NCBI GenBank assembly: GCA_938040725.1
Contig: CALHZX010000003.1
Span: forward strand, 1 to 35,036
Direction of reading: 5' to 3'
DNA from: an uncultured Actinomyces sp.
Lineage (GTDB): Bacteria > Actinomycetota > Actinomycetes > Actinomycetales > Actinomycetaceae
DNA: 35,036 nt
The notes under the pieces were generated by a model. The model saw only the letters and a program-made list of their open reading frames with translations, searched no databases and had not been told where the DNA came from. Shown piece by piece: positions 13,668 to 21,128 of the stretch. How positions within the stretch are numbered: position 1 is the stretch's first letter; each line of letters starts with the position of its first letter. The position numbers were made by a program, and so were the translations under genes.

Positions 13668-15791
13668 TTAGAAGTACGCCTTCATCATGGACACCAGGTC
13701 GTAGCCGTAGTTCTTGGCCGCGGCCCATCCGGTGCGGTTCGGGTTCTCCTGGATGCCAAGGTATTCGACCACCGGGGCAGCACCCTTGCGCACGTAGGTG
13801 AAGCGCGGGTCGACGACCGTGTTCGCGAGCGAGGCCGTGGTCACCGAGTTGTCCGCGTAGGCTCGCAGGTGCTGGACCTGGGCGCGAATGCCGGTGCGCA
13901 CATCCGGGAATGTGGCACCCTTCGCGCCGCCGCCGACCGCGCCGATGCCGGAGAAGTTGTACTGACTCACGCTCACGTCACCGCCAAATCGCAGCCAGCC
14001 CGTTTCCTTCATGGCCTGGACGAAGACCAGCTCGGGGGACACACCCTCGGCCACGGCCTCGTCGTAAACGATGGACGCGAAATCACGGATCGTCGGCGCA
14101 CCGCCGCCGGCCAGCGCACTCGGATAGCTGTAGCCCGCCTGGTCCCAGGCGTCTTCCATCGCGTCGATGACCTCGGAGCGCGAGGCGGTGGGTGCAGTCA
14201 TGATGAGGCGCTGACCCGCAGCGTTCGTCACGGAGGCGCTACGATCGGCCGAACGAGAGGCCGCAGGAGCACCGCTGCCATCCGCATAGCCCAGCCACGC
14301 CCCCGATGAGGCGAAGGAGGAGGTGCGTCCATCAACGTCATGCGTGCCCGTGACCATCGCACCCGAGGAGGGATCGAGCCAGTACCAGGTGCCGCCATCG
14401 AGCAGCCAGCCCGTGTTCATCGCGCCGGAGCCCGCCATGTGATACCAGGTGCCACCGACCTTGACCCAGCCCGTGACCATCGCACCCGAGGAGGGATCGA
14501 GCCAGTACCAGGTGCCGCCATCGAGCAGCCAGCCGGTGTTCATCGCGCCGGAGCCCGCCATGTGATACCAGGCACCGCCGACCTTGACCCAGCCCGTGAC
14601 CATCGCACCATCGGAATCGAGGTAGTACCAGGTGCCACCATCGAACAGCCAGCCGGTGTTCATCGCGCCGGAGCCCGCCATGTGATACCAGGCACCGCCG
14701 ACCTTGACCCAGCCCGTGACCATCGCACCATCGGAATCGAGGTAGTACCAGGTGCCACCATCGAACAGCCAGCCGGTGTTCATCGCGCCGGAGCCCGCCA
14801 TGTGATACCAGGCACCGCCGTCCTTGACCCAGCCGGTGGCCATGTCGCCGTCACGGCGCAGGTAGTACCAGCTCTCGCCGTCCTTCTTCCAGCCCGTCAC
14901 CATCGCGGTGGAGTCGTCAAAGAAGTAGCGGCGCCCGTTGATGGTGGACCATCCGCGGATCGTGCGCCCATCGGAACCCGCCCAGTACCAGCGGCCGCCC
15001 GCGCTGAACCAGCCGGTCTTGGCCTGGCCGTCGCGCACGAAGCGCCAGGTGTCGCCCGACCGCTCCCACGTCCCCTTGCTCAGCCCGTAGGTCTGGGCGA
15101 TGCCGGTCGCGTCGGCGACGCCGAGGGAACGCACGAAGGCGGGGTCGCGTAGCAGCTGCGCATCCGAGGAGGAGGTCAGGAAGGCGTGCTCAACGATGAT
15201 GCCGGGCATGTTCTCCTCGCGGGCCTGTCGGATGATCGCGTAGTAGTCGCCCGTGGAGCCGTCCGGGTAGTTGTAGTACGGGTTGTCGCGGGTTTTGATG
15301 CCTCGGTCCGCGAGGCCAAGATCGGTGAGCTTGTCCTGGATGTTACTGGAGAGCTGGCGCCCCTTCGTGTGAGTGGCGTAGTTGTACGAGGAGGAGTTTC
15401 CGTACCAGACCTCCGCGCCGCGCGCGAGGGGCGAACCCGAGTTGAAGTGGATGGAGACGAGCGCGTCGGCGCGGGCCGCAGCGGCCGTCTGGACGCGGCT
15501 GGACAGGTCCTCGCTGAGGTTTTCGGAGGGCCTGACGTCGGTTGATCGGGTCATGACGACGGTGACGCCGTCGTAGGACTCAAGTTCCTCCTTGAGGGCC
15601 AGGGACACCTCGAGGGTCAGGTCCTTCTCGCGCAGGCCGTTGGCGACCGCGCCAGAGTCGGACCCCCCGTGCCCGGGGTCGATGGCGATGATGATTCCGG
15701 TTGCCGCCTGGGCGGGCGGCACCAGTGCCGCGACGGCGGCGCCGAGCGCCAGGGTGAGGCCGGCTGCGAGTTTCCTCCACGGGGAGCGCAT
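13668..15791 (-). CDS. Secreted bifunctional autolysin: amidase_3, wall-binding repeats, glucosaminidase-like domain
   Basis: A 707-residue exported peptidoglycan hydrolase. Residues 1-30 are a Sec signal peptide (basic head, hydrophobic core, PAQAA cleavage region). Residues 32-235 are an N-acetylmuramoyl-L-alanine amidase (Amidase_3): zinc ligands His41 (DPGHGG), Glu55 and His115 (SIHFN), and Glu201 in VEHAFL. Residues about 240-500 hold about 13 GW-type 20-residue wall-binding repeats (TGWVKDGGAWYHMAGSGAM type). Residues about 535-707 resemble a GH73-type endo-beta-N-acetylglucosaminidase: MKETGWLRFGG with probable catalytic Glu596, then YNFSGIGA. The ATG at 15791 is preferred over 15797 because GAAGG then lies 6 nt upstream. 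The protein may act in cell separation or wall turnover, and the repeats would hold it on the wall polymer. It is monocistronic, with its own promoter and terminator. Confidence 0.9.
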   Translation of the reverse strand: MRSPWRKLAAGLTLALGAAVAALVPPAQAATGIIIAIDPGHGGSDSGAVANGLREKDLTLEVSLALKEELESYDGVTVVMTRSTDVRPSENLSEDLSSRVQTAAAARADALVSIHFNSGSPLARGAEVWYGNSSSYNYATHTKGRQLSSNIQDKLTDLGLADRGIKTRDNPYYNYPDGSTGDYYAIIRQAREENMPGIIVEHAFLTSSSDAQLLRDPAFVRSLGVADATGIAQTYGLSKGTWERSGDTWRFVRDGQAKTGWFSAGGRWYWAGSDGRTIRGWSTINGRRYFFDDSTAMVTGWKKDGESWYYLRRDGDMATGWVKDGGAWYHMAGSGAMNTGWLFDGGTWYYLDSDGAMVTGWVKVGGAWYHMAGSGAMNTGWLFDGGTWYYLDSDGAMVTGWVKVGGAWYHMAGSGAMNTGWLLDGGTWYWLDPSSGAMVTGWVKVGGTWYHMAGSGAMNTGWLLDGGTWYWLDPSSGAMVTGTHDVDGRTSSFASSGAWLGYADGSGAPAASRSADRSASVTNAAGQRLIMTAPTASRSEVIDAMEDAWDQAGYSYPSALAGGGAPTIRDFASIVYDEAVAEGVSPELVFVQAMKETGWLRFGGDVSVSQYNFSGIGAVGGGAKGATFPDVRTGIRAQVQHLRAYADNSVTTASLANTVVDPRFTYVRKGAAPVVEYLGIQENPNRTGWAAAKNYGYDLVSMMKAYF
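14346..14831. repeat. Tandem 120/123-bp repeats inside the autolysin gene
   Basis: Four units of 40-41 codons encode paired wall-binding repeats. Positions 14581-14700 and 14701-14820 are identical over 120 bp. The two promoter-distal units are 123 bp and carry a Pro-Ser-Ser variant (LDPSSGAMVTG). Such identity at DNA level indicates recent duplication or ongoing homogenisation, and makes copy-number change by recombination or slippage likely. Confidence 0.9.
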
Positions 15792-15825
15792 AGTCATCCT
15801 TCAAGTTGTTAGCGTGACAACCGAG

Positions 15826-15854
15826 ATTTTAGTTACTTATGTTGTAACTGTAAA
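15826..15854 (-). promoter_or_regulatory. Autolysin promoter with palindrome filling the -35/-10 spacer
   Basis: On the minus strand -35 TTTACA (15849-15854) and -10 TAAAAT (15826-15831) are exactly 17 nt apart. The spacer itself is an inverted repeat, GTTAC-N7-GTAAC. A further copy of the half-site AGTTAC lies upstream at 15874-15879. The transcript leader would be about 30 nt. The arrangement suggests a repressor or a MerR-like spacer-binding regulator; none is identified. Confidence 0.7.
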
Positions 15855-15974
15855 CATGAAAATAGTTACACGAATCAACCGCTATGAACTAATGGGATTG
15901 TTTTGCGAATGGTGAGACGAGGCCTGGGCCGGGATCCGCTCTCGGGAACGGGAAGGCGGCCGCGCGCACAGCCG

Positions 15975-16081
15975 CAACGCACCCCCTCAGAGCGCAGAAA
16001 CGGACCGCCGCTGAACGTGGAACGCCCCTCCTCAGACCACTAACGATCCACCCCGGAACGCCCCCTTAGACTGCGGAACAC
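15975..16081. repeat. Three degenerate repeats at and beyond the 3' end of the GT4 gene
   Basis: Related stretches of about 27 nt lie at about 15975-16001, 16019-16045 and 16055-16081, sharing GGAACGCCCC-YTCAGA-like cores. The last covers the GT4 stop codon, and the other two also contain an in-frame-like stop after CT. They look like decayed copies of the gene's 3' end. The remaining gap 15880-15974 shows only a GACGAGGCCTGGGCCGGG motif (15916-15933) and no convincing terminator. Confidence 0.35.
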
Positions 16082-17244
16082 ACCGCCGCAGCAGCCGCCC
16101 TCGAGGACGTCTCGATCGAGCGATGCTCACGCACCCAGGCGCGCGCCCGCGTCGGCCCCACCCAGGGAGCGTTGCCCGACGCGATGGCTACCATGGCCTC
16201 GGCGATCTCATCGGCGTCGAGGCCGCACGCCACCCCGAGCCCACCTTCCGCGACGTCGCGGGCAGCCTGACCGGGCCCCGCGTAAATGACGGGAGTGCCC
16301 TGCGCGAGGGAGGCGAGAATCTTCGTCGGGTAGGCGTAGTCGTACCCGCCCGGGCACAGCGAGGCGAGCGTGGCGGTGGCTCGCGCCATCCACCGGTCGG
16401 CCTCCTCAGCGCTGACGGCGGGGATCATCTCGACGCCGGCCACGCCTCGTGAGCGCTCCGCGAGGGCATTCCATCCACTCCCCTGCCCCACGAACATCAG
16501 GCGCGCATCCCCGAGCCGCGCTCGTACGCGCTCGAAGGCGTCGACGAAGACCTCGGGGGCCAGCCACTGGGCGACCGTGCCCGCGTAGACGAAGACGGGA
16601 CCATCGCAGGCGGGGAATCCCTCGGGGGTGCCGGTGGCCACGCCTTCCGGCACGCGCACGCCGTTGGGGACGACCGCGACATCGCGCGCCCCCAGGTCAT
16701 GGGCGCGGCGCGCGACCCCGTCGGACACGGCGATGACGCGGCGAGCGCCACGCAGCGCGAAGGATTCCAGCCCCGCGACCGCGCGCACGACGAGCCCGGG
16801 CACGCCCGCGAGCGCGGCAGCGTCCGAGACGATGTCGGCGCAGTAGTAGACGTAGGGGACGCGGCGCGCTGCGCACGCGATGCGCACGGCGGCACCGGTC
16901 GTCGGCGGGGGTTCGGAGACGACGACGTCCGGGCGCGGGCCGACCACGAGGCGCGCGACGAGGGGTAGGTCGAAAGACAGGTAGGAAACATAGCCACGCA
17001 CGGCCCCCGTCCGATCGCGCAGCACGGGGGCGCGTCGCACGCTGACGAGCCCGCGCCCCTCCCCCGACTCGACGCCGCCGTCTGCGAACTGTCGGGCGTC
17101 GCGGGCGACGGAAGGAGCTAGGCGCGATGTGAGGACCTGGACCCTGTCGCCTCCTGCGGCGAGCGCGCGGACAAGTGCCCCGAGGCGCAAGGCGGCAGCC
17201 GTCGGCTCGGGCGTGAAAGTGCGGGTCGCGAGGGTCACTAGCAT
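16066..17244 (-). CDS. GT4 family glycosyltransferase
   Basis: A 392-residue GT-B fold transferase, probably adding a sugar during surface glycan synthesis at the cytoplasmic face of the membrane. The N-terminal domain begins MLVTLATRTFTPEPTAAALRLG, typical of WcaI-like enzymes, with ARRVPYVYYCADI further on. The C-terminal half has VVPNGVRVPEG, FVYAGTVAQWLAPE and YPTKILASLAQGTPVIYAGPG, the donor-binding region of Glycos_transf_1. The ATG at 17244 overlaps the upstream dehydrogenase stop by 7 nt, with GGGGGAG about 10 nt upstream. A frame extending to 17433 lies in that gene and is rejected. Coupling to the UDP-sugar dehydrogenase suggests it uses a uronate-type donor, which is inference. Confidence 0.85.
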   Translation of the reverse strand: MLVTLATRTFTPEPTAAALRLGALVRALAAGGDRVQVLTSRLAPSVARDARQFADGGVESGEGRGLVSVRRAPVLRDRTGAVRGYVSYLSFDLPLVARLVVGPRPDVVVSEPPPTTGAAVRIACAARRVPYVYYCADIVSDAAALAGVPGLVVRAVAGLESFALRGARRVIAVSDGVARRAHDLGARDVAVVPNGVRVPEGVATGTPEGFPACDGPVFVYAGTVAQWLAPEVFVDAFERVRARLGDARLMFVGQGSGWNALAERSRGVAGVEMIPAVSAEEADRWMARATATLASLCPGGYDYAYPTKILASLAQGTPVIYAGPGQAARDVAEGGLGVACGLDADEIAEAMVAIASGNAPWVGPTRARAWVREHRSIETSSRAAAAAVCSAV

Positions 17245-18542
17245 GCAGGATTGGCTCCCCCGCCGATGGTGACGCGCGGGGTGCCGACCCACGCCTGGGG
17301 GCTCGTGATTGCGCGCCCGTCGACGAGCAGTCGAACGCCGGGCAAGTCGGAGGGAGTCAGGTCCCGGTAACACTCGTGGTCCGCCTGGATGATGGCCGCG
17401 TCCACCTCCTCGCCGAGGTGGTAGGCGTCCCACCCGAAGGACGCCAGCTCCTCGTCGGAGTAGAGCGGATCGTGGACGCTCGCCCGCGCCCCTGCCTCGC
17501 GCAGCGCGCAGGTGACGCCGAATACGCCGGAGAACGCGGTTTCCTTGACACCGCCGCGGTAGGCGGCGCCCAGGACCACGACGCGCAGGCCGTCCAGGGA
17601 CCCCAGCAGAGCGGCGGCACGCGAGACCGCGTAGGCGGGCATCGCGGCGTTCGCGGCGCGGGCCGCGGACACGACGGTCGCGTCCGGATCGCCGGCCAAA
17701 TACAGGCGCGGGTAGACGGGGATGCAGTGGCCGCCGACCGCGATGCCGGGCCGGTGGATGTGGGAGTAGGGCTGGGAGTTGCAGGCCTCAATGACGCGCG
17801 CGACGTCGATGCAGGCCGCATCCGCGTAACGCGCGAATTGGTTCGCCAGGCCGATGTTGACGTCCCGGTAGGTGGTCTCGGCGAGCTTGGCCATCTCGGC
17901 GGCCTCGGCCCCGCCCATGGGCCACACGCCGTTGGGGCGCGGCAGGTCGTCGCGCTCGTCGAAGGAGAGGACGGCCTCGTAAAAGCGAACGCCGCGCGCC
18001 TCGCCGGCCTCGCTCAGTCCACCCACGAGCTTCGGGTAGCGCGCCAGGTCGGCGAAAACCCGTCCGGTAAGGACGCGCTCGGGCGAAAAGACGACGTCGA
18101 AGTCGCGGCCCTCGAGCAGGCCGGAGACCTCCTCGATGAGGGGCTTGTAGCGTCCGCGCGTCGTGCCCACGGGCAGGGTCGTCTCGTAGGAGACGAGGGT
18201 GCCGCCTGTCAGGTGCTCAGCCATGGAGCGGGTCGCAGCGTCCATGATCGTAAAGTCGGGACGGCTCTCATCGTCGACGACGAGGGGCACGACCATGACG
18301 ACGGCGTCGGCCCCGGGGATCGCGTCAGCGTACTCGGTCGTGGCCCGCAGGGCGCCGGAGGAGATAAGCGGGGGCAGGTACTCGGCGAGGTGTGCCTCGC
18401 CCGGGAAGGGTTCTTCTCCCCCGTTGATGAGTGCGACCATGCGAGGGTTCACGTCCACGCCAACGACGGTGTGCCCGCCGCGCGCGTAGTGCACCGCCAG
18501 CGGCAGACCAATCTTGCCCATGCCGACGACCGCGATGCGCAT
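17238..18542 (-). CDS. wbpA: UDP-N-acetylglucosamine/mannosamine 6-dehydrogenase (WbpA/WecC type)
   Basis: An NAD-dependent enzyme that twice oxidises C6 of a UDP-N-acetyl-hexosamine to the uronic acid. The 434 residues show the Rossmann motif VVGMGKIGLPLA (6-17), SYETTLPVGTT (118-127), VFSPERVLTG (151-160), the central helix region AEMAKLAETTYRDVNI, and GIAVGGHCIPVYP with catalytic Cys273. The C-terminal domain has VVVLGAAYRGGVKET. The SHIHRPGIAVGGHC context fits the WbpA/WecC branch better than UDP-glucose dehydrogenase. With wbpB, wbpE and wbpD homologues at 22-25 kb, the likely substrate is UDP-GlcNAc. The start ATG at 18542 has GAAAGGGGG upstream. The downstream GT4 gene overlaps it by 7 nt. 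Confidence 0.85.
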   Translation of the reverse strand: MRIAVVGMGKIGLPLAVHYARGGHTVVGVDVNPRMVALINGGEEPFPGEAHLAEYLPPLISSGALRATTEYADAIPGADAVVMVVPLVVDDESRPDFTIMDAATRSMAEHLTGGTLVSYETTLPVGTTRGRYKPLIEEVSGLLEGRDFDVVFSPERVLTGRVFADLARYPKLVGGLSEAGEARGVRFYEAVLSFDERDDLPRPNGVWPMGGAEAAEMAKLAETTYRDVNIGLANQFARYADAACIDVARVIEACNSQPYSHIHRPGIAVGGHCIPVYPRLYLAGDPDATVVSAARAANAAMPAYAVSRAAALLGSLDGLRVVVLGAAYRGGVKETAFSGVFGVTCALREAGARASVHDPLYSDEELASFGWDAYHLGEEVDAAIIQADHECYRDLTPSDLPGVRLLVDGRAITSPQAWVGTPRVTIGGGANPAC

Positions 18543-18602
18543 GGGACCCCCTTTCCGTCTCCGGCCTCGTTGTTCCCCTCCAGTGTAGTGCCCCGCCCCA
18601 CC

Positions 18603-18608
18603 TACAAT
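18603..18608 (+). promoter_or_regulatory. -10 element for a leaderless GT4 transcript
   Basis: TACAAT followed by 6 nt (GGGGGC) and the GTG at 18615. The G-run directly abuts the start codon, too close for a working ribosome-binding site. A CCGGCCTCGTTGTTCCCC stretch (18561-18578) upstream carries the recurrent ACGAGGCC motif in reverse. Confidence 0.55.
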
Positions 18609-18614
18609 GGGGGC

Positions 18615-19763
18615 GTGGATCGCGCGCTCAACCTTCTGCTCTACCCGTCGAACCTGGCCTCGCCCGGTCGGCTGGTGAAGATCGCGCGTTCGCTGTCCCC
18701 TCTGTTTTCGCAGACGCGGGTCGTCGGCATCGACCAGGGCGACCTGCCCACAGACGAGGCCGTGGCCCCCACCGTGCGCCTCACCCGGATCCGGGGCGCA
18801 TCCCTGGGTGCGCGCCTGGGCGGGGTGCGGGTCGTCGTGGCGTGGGGGGCGCGCGTGTACCGGCGATTCGCGAAGCAGCGCATCGCGGCCGTCTCCGCGC
18901 AGAACCTGTTCCTGCTGCCGCTCGCGCACGCGTTGGCGCGGCACACCGGCGCGGTGTTCGCCTACAACGCGCACGAGTTGGAGACGGAGACGGTGGGGTC
19001 GGTGGGCCTGCGCCAGCGCCTCCAGCGCGTGATCGAGCGCCGCTACATACTCCGCGCGGACGTGGTGTCCGTGGTCAACGAGTCGATCGCCCAGTGGTAC
19101 CGCAGCGCCTACCCAGGCGTGGATCCGGTCGTGGTGACGAACGCCCCGACGGGCGCGGACGGGGTCATCGACCTGCGCACGCAGCTGGGGATCCCGGAGG
19201 GCGCGCTCCTGTACCTGCATTCGGGCTACCTGGCGCCTGGGCGCAATATCCCCTTGATTCTGCGGGCGTTTGAGCAGGTGACAAGCGCGCACGTGGCCTT
19301 CGTCGGCTCCGGCGCCCTGCTGCCCGAGGTCGAGCGGGCCGCCGCAGCTCACCCGAACATCCACCGCCTGCCGCCCGTGGAGCCGGATCAGGTCCTGGCC
19401 ATGACGCGCGGGGCTGACGTGGCGCTGTGCCTCATCGAGTCCGGGTGCCTCTCGCACCGCTTGTCCACGCCCAACAAGATGATGGAGGCCTTCGCGGCCG
19501 AGGTGCCAGCACTGTGTTCTCCCCTGTCCGAGGCCCGCCGTTACCTGGGCGATCAGGCCGGCACGTGGGTGTTGGAGGACCCGGAGCGCGACCTCATCGG
19601 GGCCCTGGAATCCATCACGCGAGAGGACATCGAGGCCTTCACGGCTCCCACGATTCCCACGTGGGAGGAGGGCGCGGCGCGCCTGCGGCAGTCCTACGAG
19701 CGGGCCCTCGCCGCGCGAGCACGCCGCTCAAGCGCCCGTTTCAGGGGGGGCCACGAGACCTGA
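18615..19763 (+). CDS. GT4 family glycosyltransferase
   Basis: A 382-residue GT-B glycosyltransferase. The acceptor domain includes FAYNAHELETETVG (about 115-128) and ADVVSVVNESIAQWY. The donor domain includes LLYLHSGYLAPGRNIPLILRA, HRLPPVEPDQVLAMTRGAD and STPNKMMEAFAAEVPALCS, the usual Glycos_transf_1 nucleotide-binding segment. It probably extends the lipid-linked glycan in the cytoplasm; sugar unknown. The start is the GTG at 18615, placed 6 nt after TACAAT. An open frame extends much further upstream but is only the antisense of the dehydrogenase gene. The last 70 nt (19694-19763) overlap the 3' end of the convergent flippase gene, so no terminator can lie between them. Confidence 0.85.
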   Translation: MDRALNLLLYPSNLASPGRLVKIARSLSPLFSQTRVVGIDQGDLPTDEAVAPTVRLTRIRGASLGARLGGVRVVVAWGARVYRRFAKQRIAAVSAQNLFLLPLAHALARHTGAVFAYNAHELETETVGSVGLRQRLQRVIERRYILRADVVSVVNESIAQWYRSAYPGVDPVVVTNAPTGADGVIDLRTQLGIPEGALLYLHSGYLAPGRNIPLILRAFEQVTSAHVAFVGSGALLPEVERAAAAHPNIHRLPPVEPDQVLAMTRGADVALCLIESGCLSHRLSTPNKMMEAFAAEVPALCSPLSEARRYLGDQAGTWVLEDPERDLIGALESITREDIEAFTAPTIPTWEEGAARLRQSYERALAARARRSSARFRGGHET

Positions 19764-21034
19764 GGACGCTCCCCATCCCCACGGTCGTAGGCGCGCACCG
19801 TCAGGAACGCCATCGCCAGCATGCACGCCAGCAGCGCGGCCATGAGGACGCCCAGCACGGCAACCGTGGTCTCCACTCCGTAGGGGCTGCACGCGAGCCA
19901 GATCAGCGGTGCCGCGCAGTACACGCACGCAAAGGCCAGCATGCGCCGCTGGTGGTAGGTCGCAACGAAGACATTCGACAGCGGCGAGGTCGCGACCGTC
20001 AGGGCCAGCCAGGGGGCCAGGGAGCGCGCAAAGTATCCGGCCGCCTCCCAGCGCGTCCCGAACACGAGGGGGAAGAGTGCCGGGCTGACCCACGCGAGCA
20101 GGGCGAACACGGGGATCGAGCATGCCAGGGCGATGACGCCCACGCGCACGACGACTCGGGTCATCTCACCGGGAGGGGTGTCCGACAGTCGCGGCAGGTA
20201 CACCTGCGACAGCGCCCCCGCGATGAGGGCAACCGGGGCCTGCAGGGCCAGCCACGCCATGTTGAATTGGCCGAGCGAGGCCACGGAATACGTGGCAATC
20301 AGCAGGGGGATCGTGCTCGTGCGCGCCGCATCGACGACGACGTTGGGAACTCCCACGAGGGCCATCTTGCGGTAGCGCGAGGCCACCTCGCGCAGGGTCG
20401 GATCGGTGTCCTGACACTCGCGGGCGTCGCGGGCGCGCCACGACAGGTAGGCGACGGCGAGGCCCTGGCCCGCGATCATCGCCCCAATCGCCGCGCCCAG
20501 GCCACCGCCAGCCAGGAAACCGCACACCAGCTGCGCCGCCGCGATCCCGAGGGCACGCACCACGGAGGAACGCGCAATCGCCGGGAATCGCCGGTGGCGG
20601 GTCAGCCAGTAGGAGCACACTTGCCCCTGCGCCAGGAACATGACGGACACGCCGACGGCGAGCATCCAGCCCGCGAGCGCGGCCCCGTAGCGCGCGCTCA
20701 CCCACGGCCAGGCAGCGGCCGCGATAAGGGTGGCCAGTGCGGAGGCGATGAGCACGCAGCGCGAGGCCAGGCGAGCCAGGGACCGGGCCGAGGCCTCGTC
20801 CCCGGGGGCGGGCAGGACGATACTGAGATCGAAGCGGGCGCCCGCGACGGCGGCACCGAGCGTGGCGGCGGAGGTAAAGATTCCCAGATACCCCAGGTCC
20901 GTGTCTGTGTAGAGGCGGGCGATGCCGATCTGGGCGACGAAGGCGATGGCCTGGGCGAGGAGGGTGCCGCCAAGGAGGGTGAGCACCTGCGCGAGGACGC
21001 CCGAGCGGGCGGGGCGGGCAGGTGCGTTCGTCAT
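19694..21034 (-). CDS. Wzx-like polysaccharide flippase
   Basis: A 446-residue polytopic membrane protein with about 12 hydrophobic segments, of the oligosaccharide flippase (Polysacc_synt/MATE-like) superfamily. It begins with a polar head and LLGGTLLAQAIAFVAQIGIARLYT, a typical Wzx start, followed by LGYLGIFTSAATLGAAVAGARFDLSIVLP. It should move undecaprenyl-linked glycan units from the inner to the outer face of the membrane. The start ATG at 21034 lacks a ribosome-binding site and lies 6 nt after TTAAAT, so it may also be leaderless. The C-terminal arginine-rich tail is encoded within the 70-nt overlap with the convergent GT4 gene. It is the only flippase in the window and therefore the probable exporter for this locus. 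Confidence 0.85.
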   Translation of the reverse strand: MTNAPARPARSGVLAQVLTLLGGTLLAQAIAFVAQIGIARLYTDTDLGYLGIFTSAATLGAAVAGARFDLSIVLPAPGDEASARSLARLASRCVLIASALATLIAAAAWPWVSARYGAALAGWMLAVGVSVMFLAQGQVCSYWLTRHRRFPAIARSSVVRALGIAAAQLVCGFLAGGGLGAAIGAMIAGQGLAVAYLSWRARDARECQDTDPTLREVASRYRKMALVGVPNVVVDAARTSTIPLLIATYSVASLGQFNMAWLALQAPVALIAGALSQVYLPRLSDTPPGEMTRVVVRVGVIALACSIPVFALLAWVSPALFPLVFGTRWEAAGYFARSLAPWLALTVATSPLSNVFVATYHQRRMLAFACVYCAAPLIWLACSPYGVETTVAVLGVLMAALLACMLAMAFLTVRAYDRGDGERPQVSWPPLKRALERRARAARARS

Positions 21035-21071
21035 GGACTCATTTAATCACCTGGGGCGTGCGGCTTGCCCC

Positions 21072-21077
21072 TAGGAT
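21072..21077 (+). promoter_or_regulatory. -10 element for a leaderless upstream ORF
   Basis: TAGGAT followed by 6 nt (GGTGGT) and an ATG at 21084. Without a leader, initiation would occur at this ATG, which opens a 14-codon frame rather than the glycosyltransferase itself. Confidence 0.5.
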
Positions 21078-21083
21078 GGTGGT

Positions 21084-21128
21084 ATGCCCGCTCCCCGCTC
21101 CGCGCCCACACTCGGGTGGAACTCGTGA
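21084..21128 (+). CDS. Leaderless 14-codon upstream ORF coupled to the GT4 gene
   Basis: It encodes MPAPRSAPTLGWNS and stops at TGA 21126-21128. The GTG of the glycosyltransferase (21125-21127) overlaps this stop as GTGA. The downstream gene lacks its own ribosome-binding site, so ribosomes finishing this short frame may re-initiate at the GTG. No uncharged-codon run or arrest motif is obvious. Whether it is translated is inferred from the -10 spacing and overlap. Confidence 0.4.
   Translation: MPAPRSAPTLGWNS

Noticed and set aside
17376..18614. Long upstream extension of the plus-strand GT4 gene at 18615
   Set aside because: It is the antisense of the UDP-sugar dehydrogenase; glycosyltransferase similarity begins only after the GTG at 18615.
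18543..19457. Upstream extension of the dehydrogenase frame
   Set aside because: The Rossmann start MRIAVVGMGKIG at 18542 is a proper N-terminus with a ribosome-binding site; the extension is antisense to the GT4 gene.
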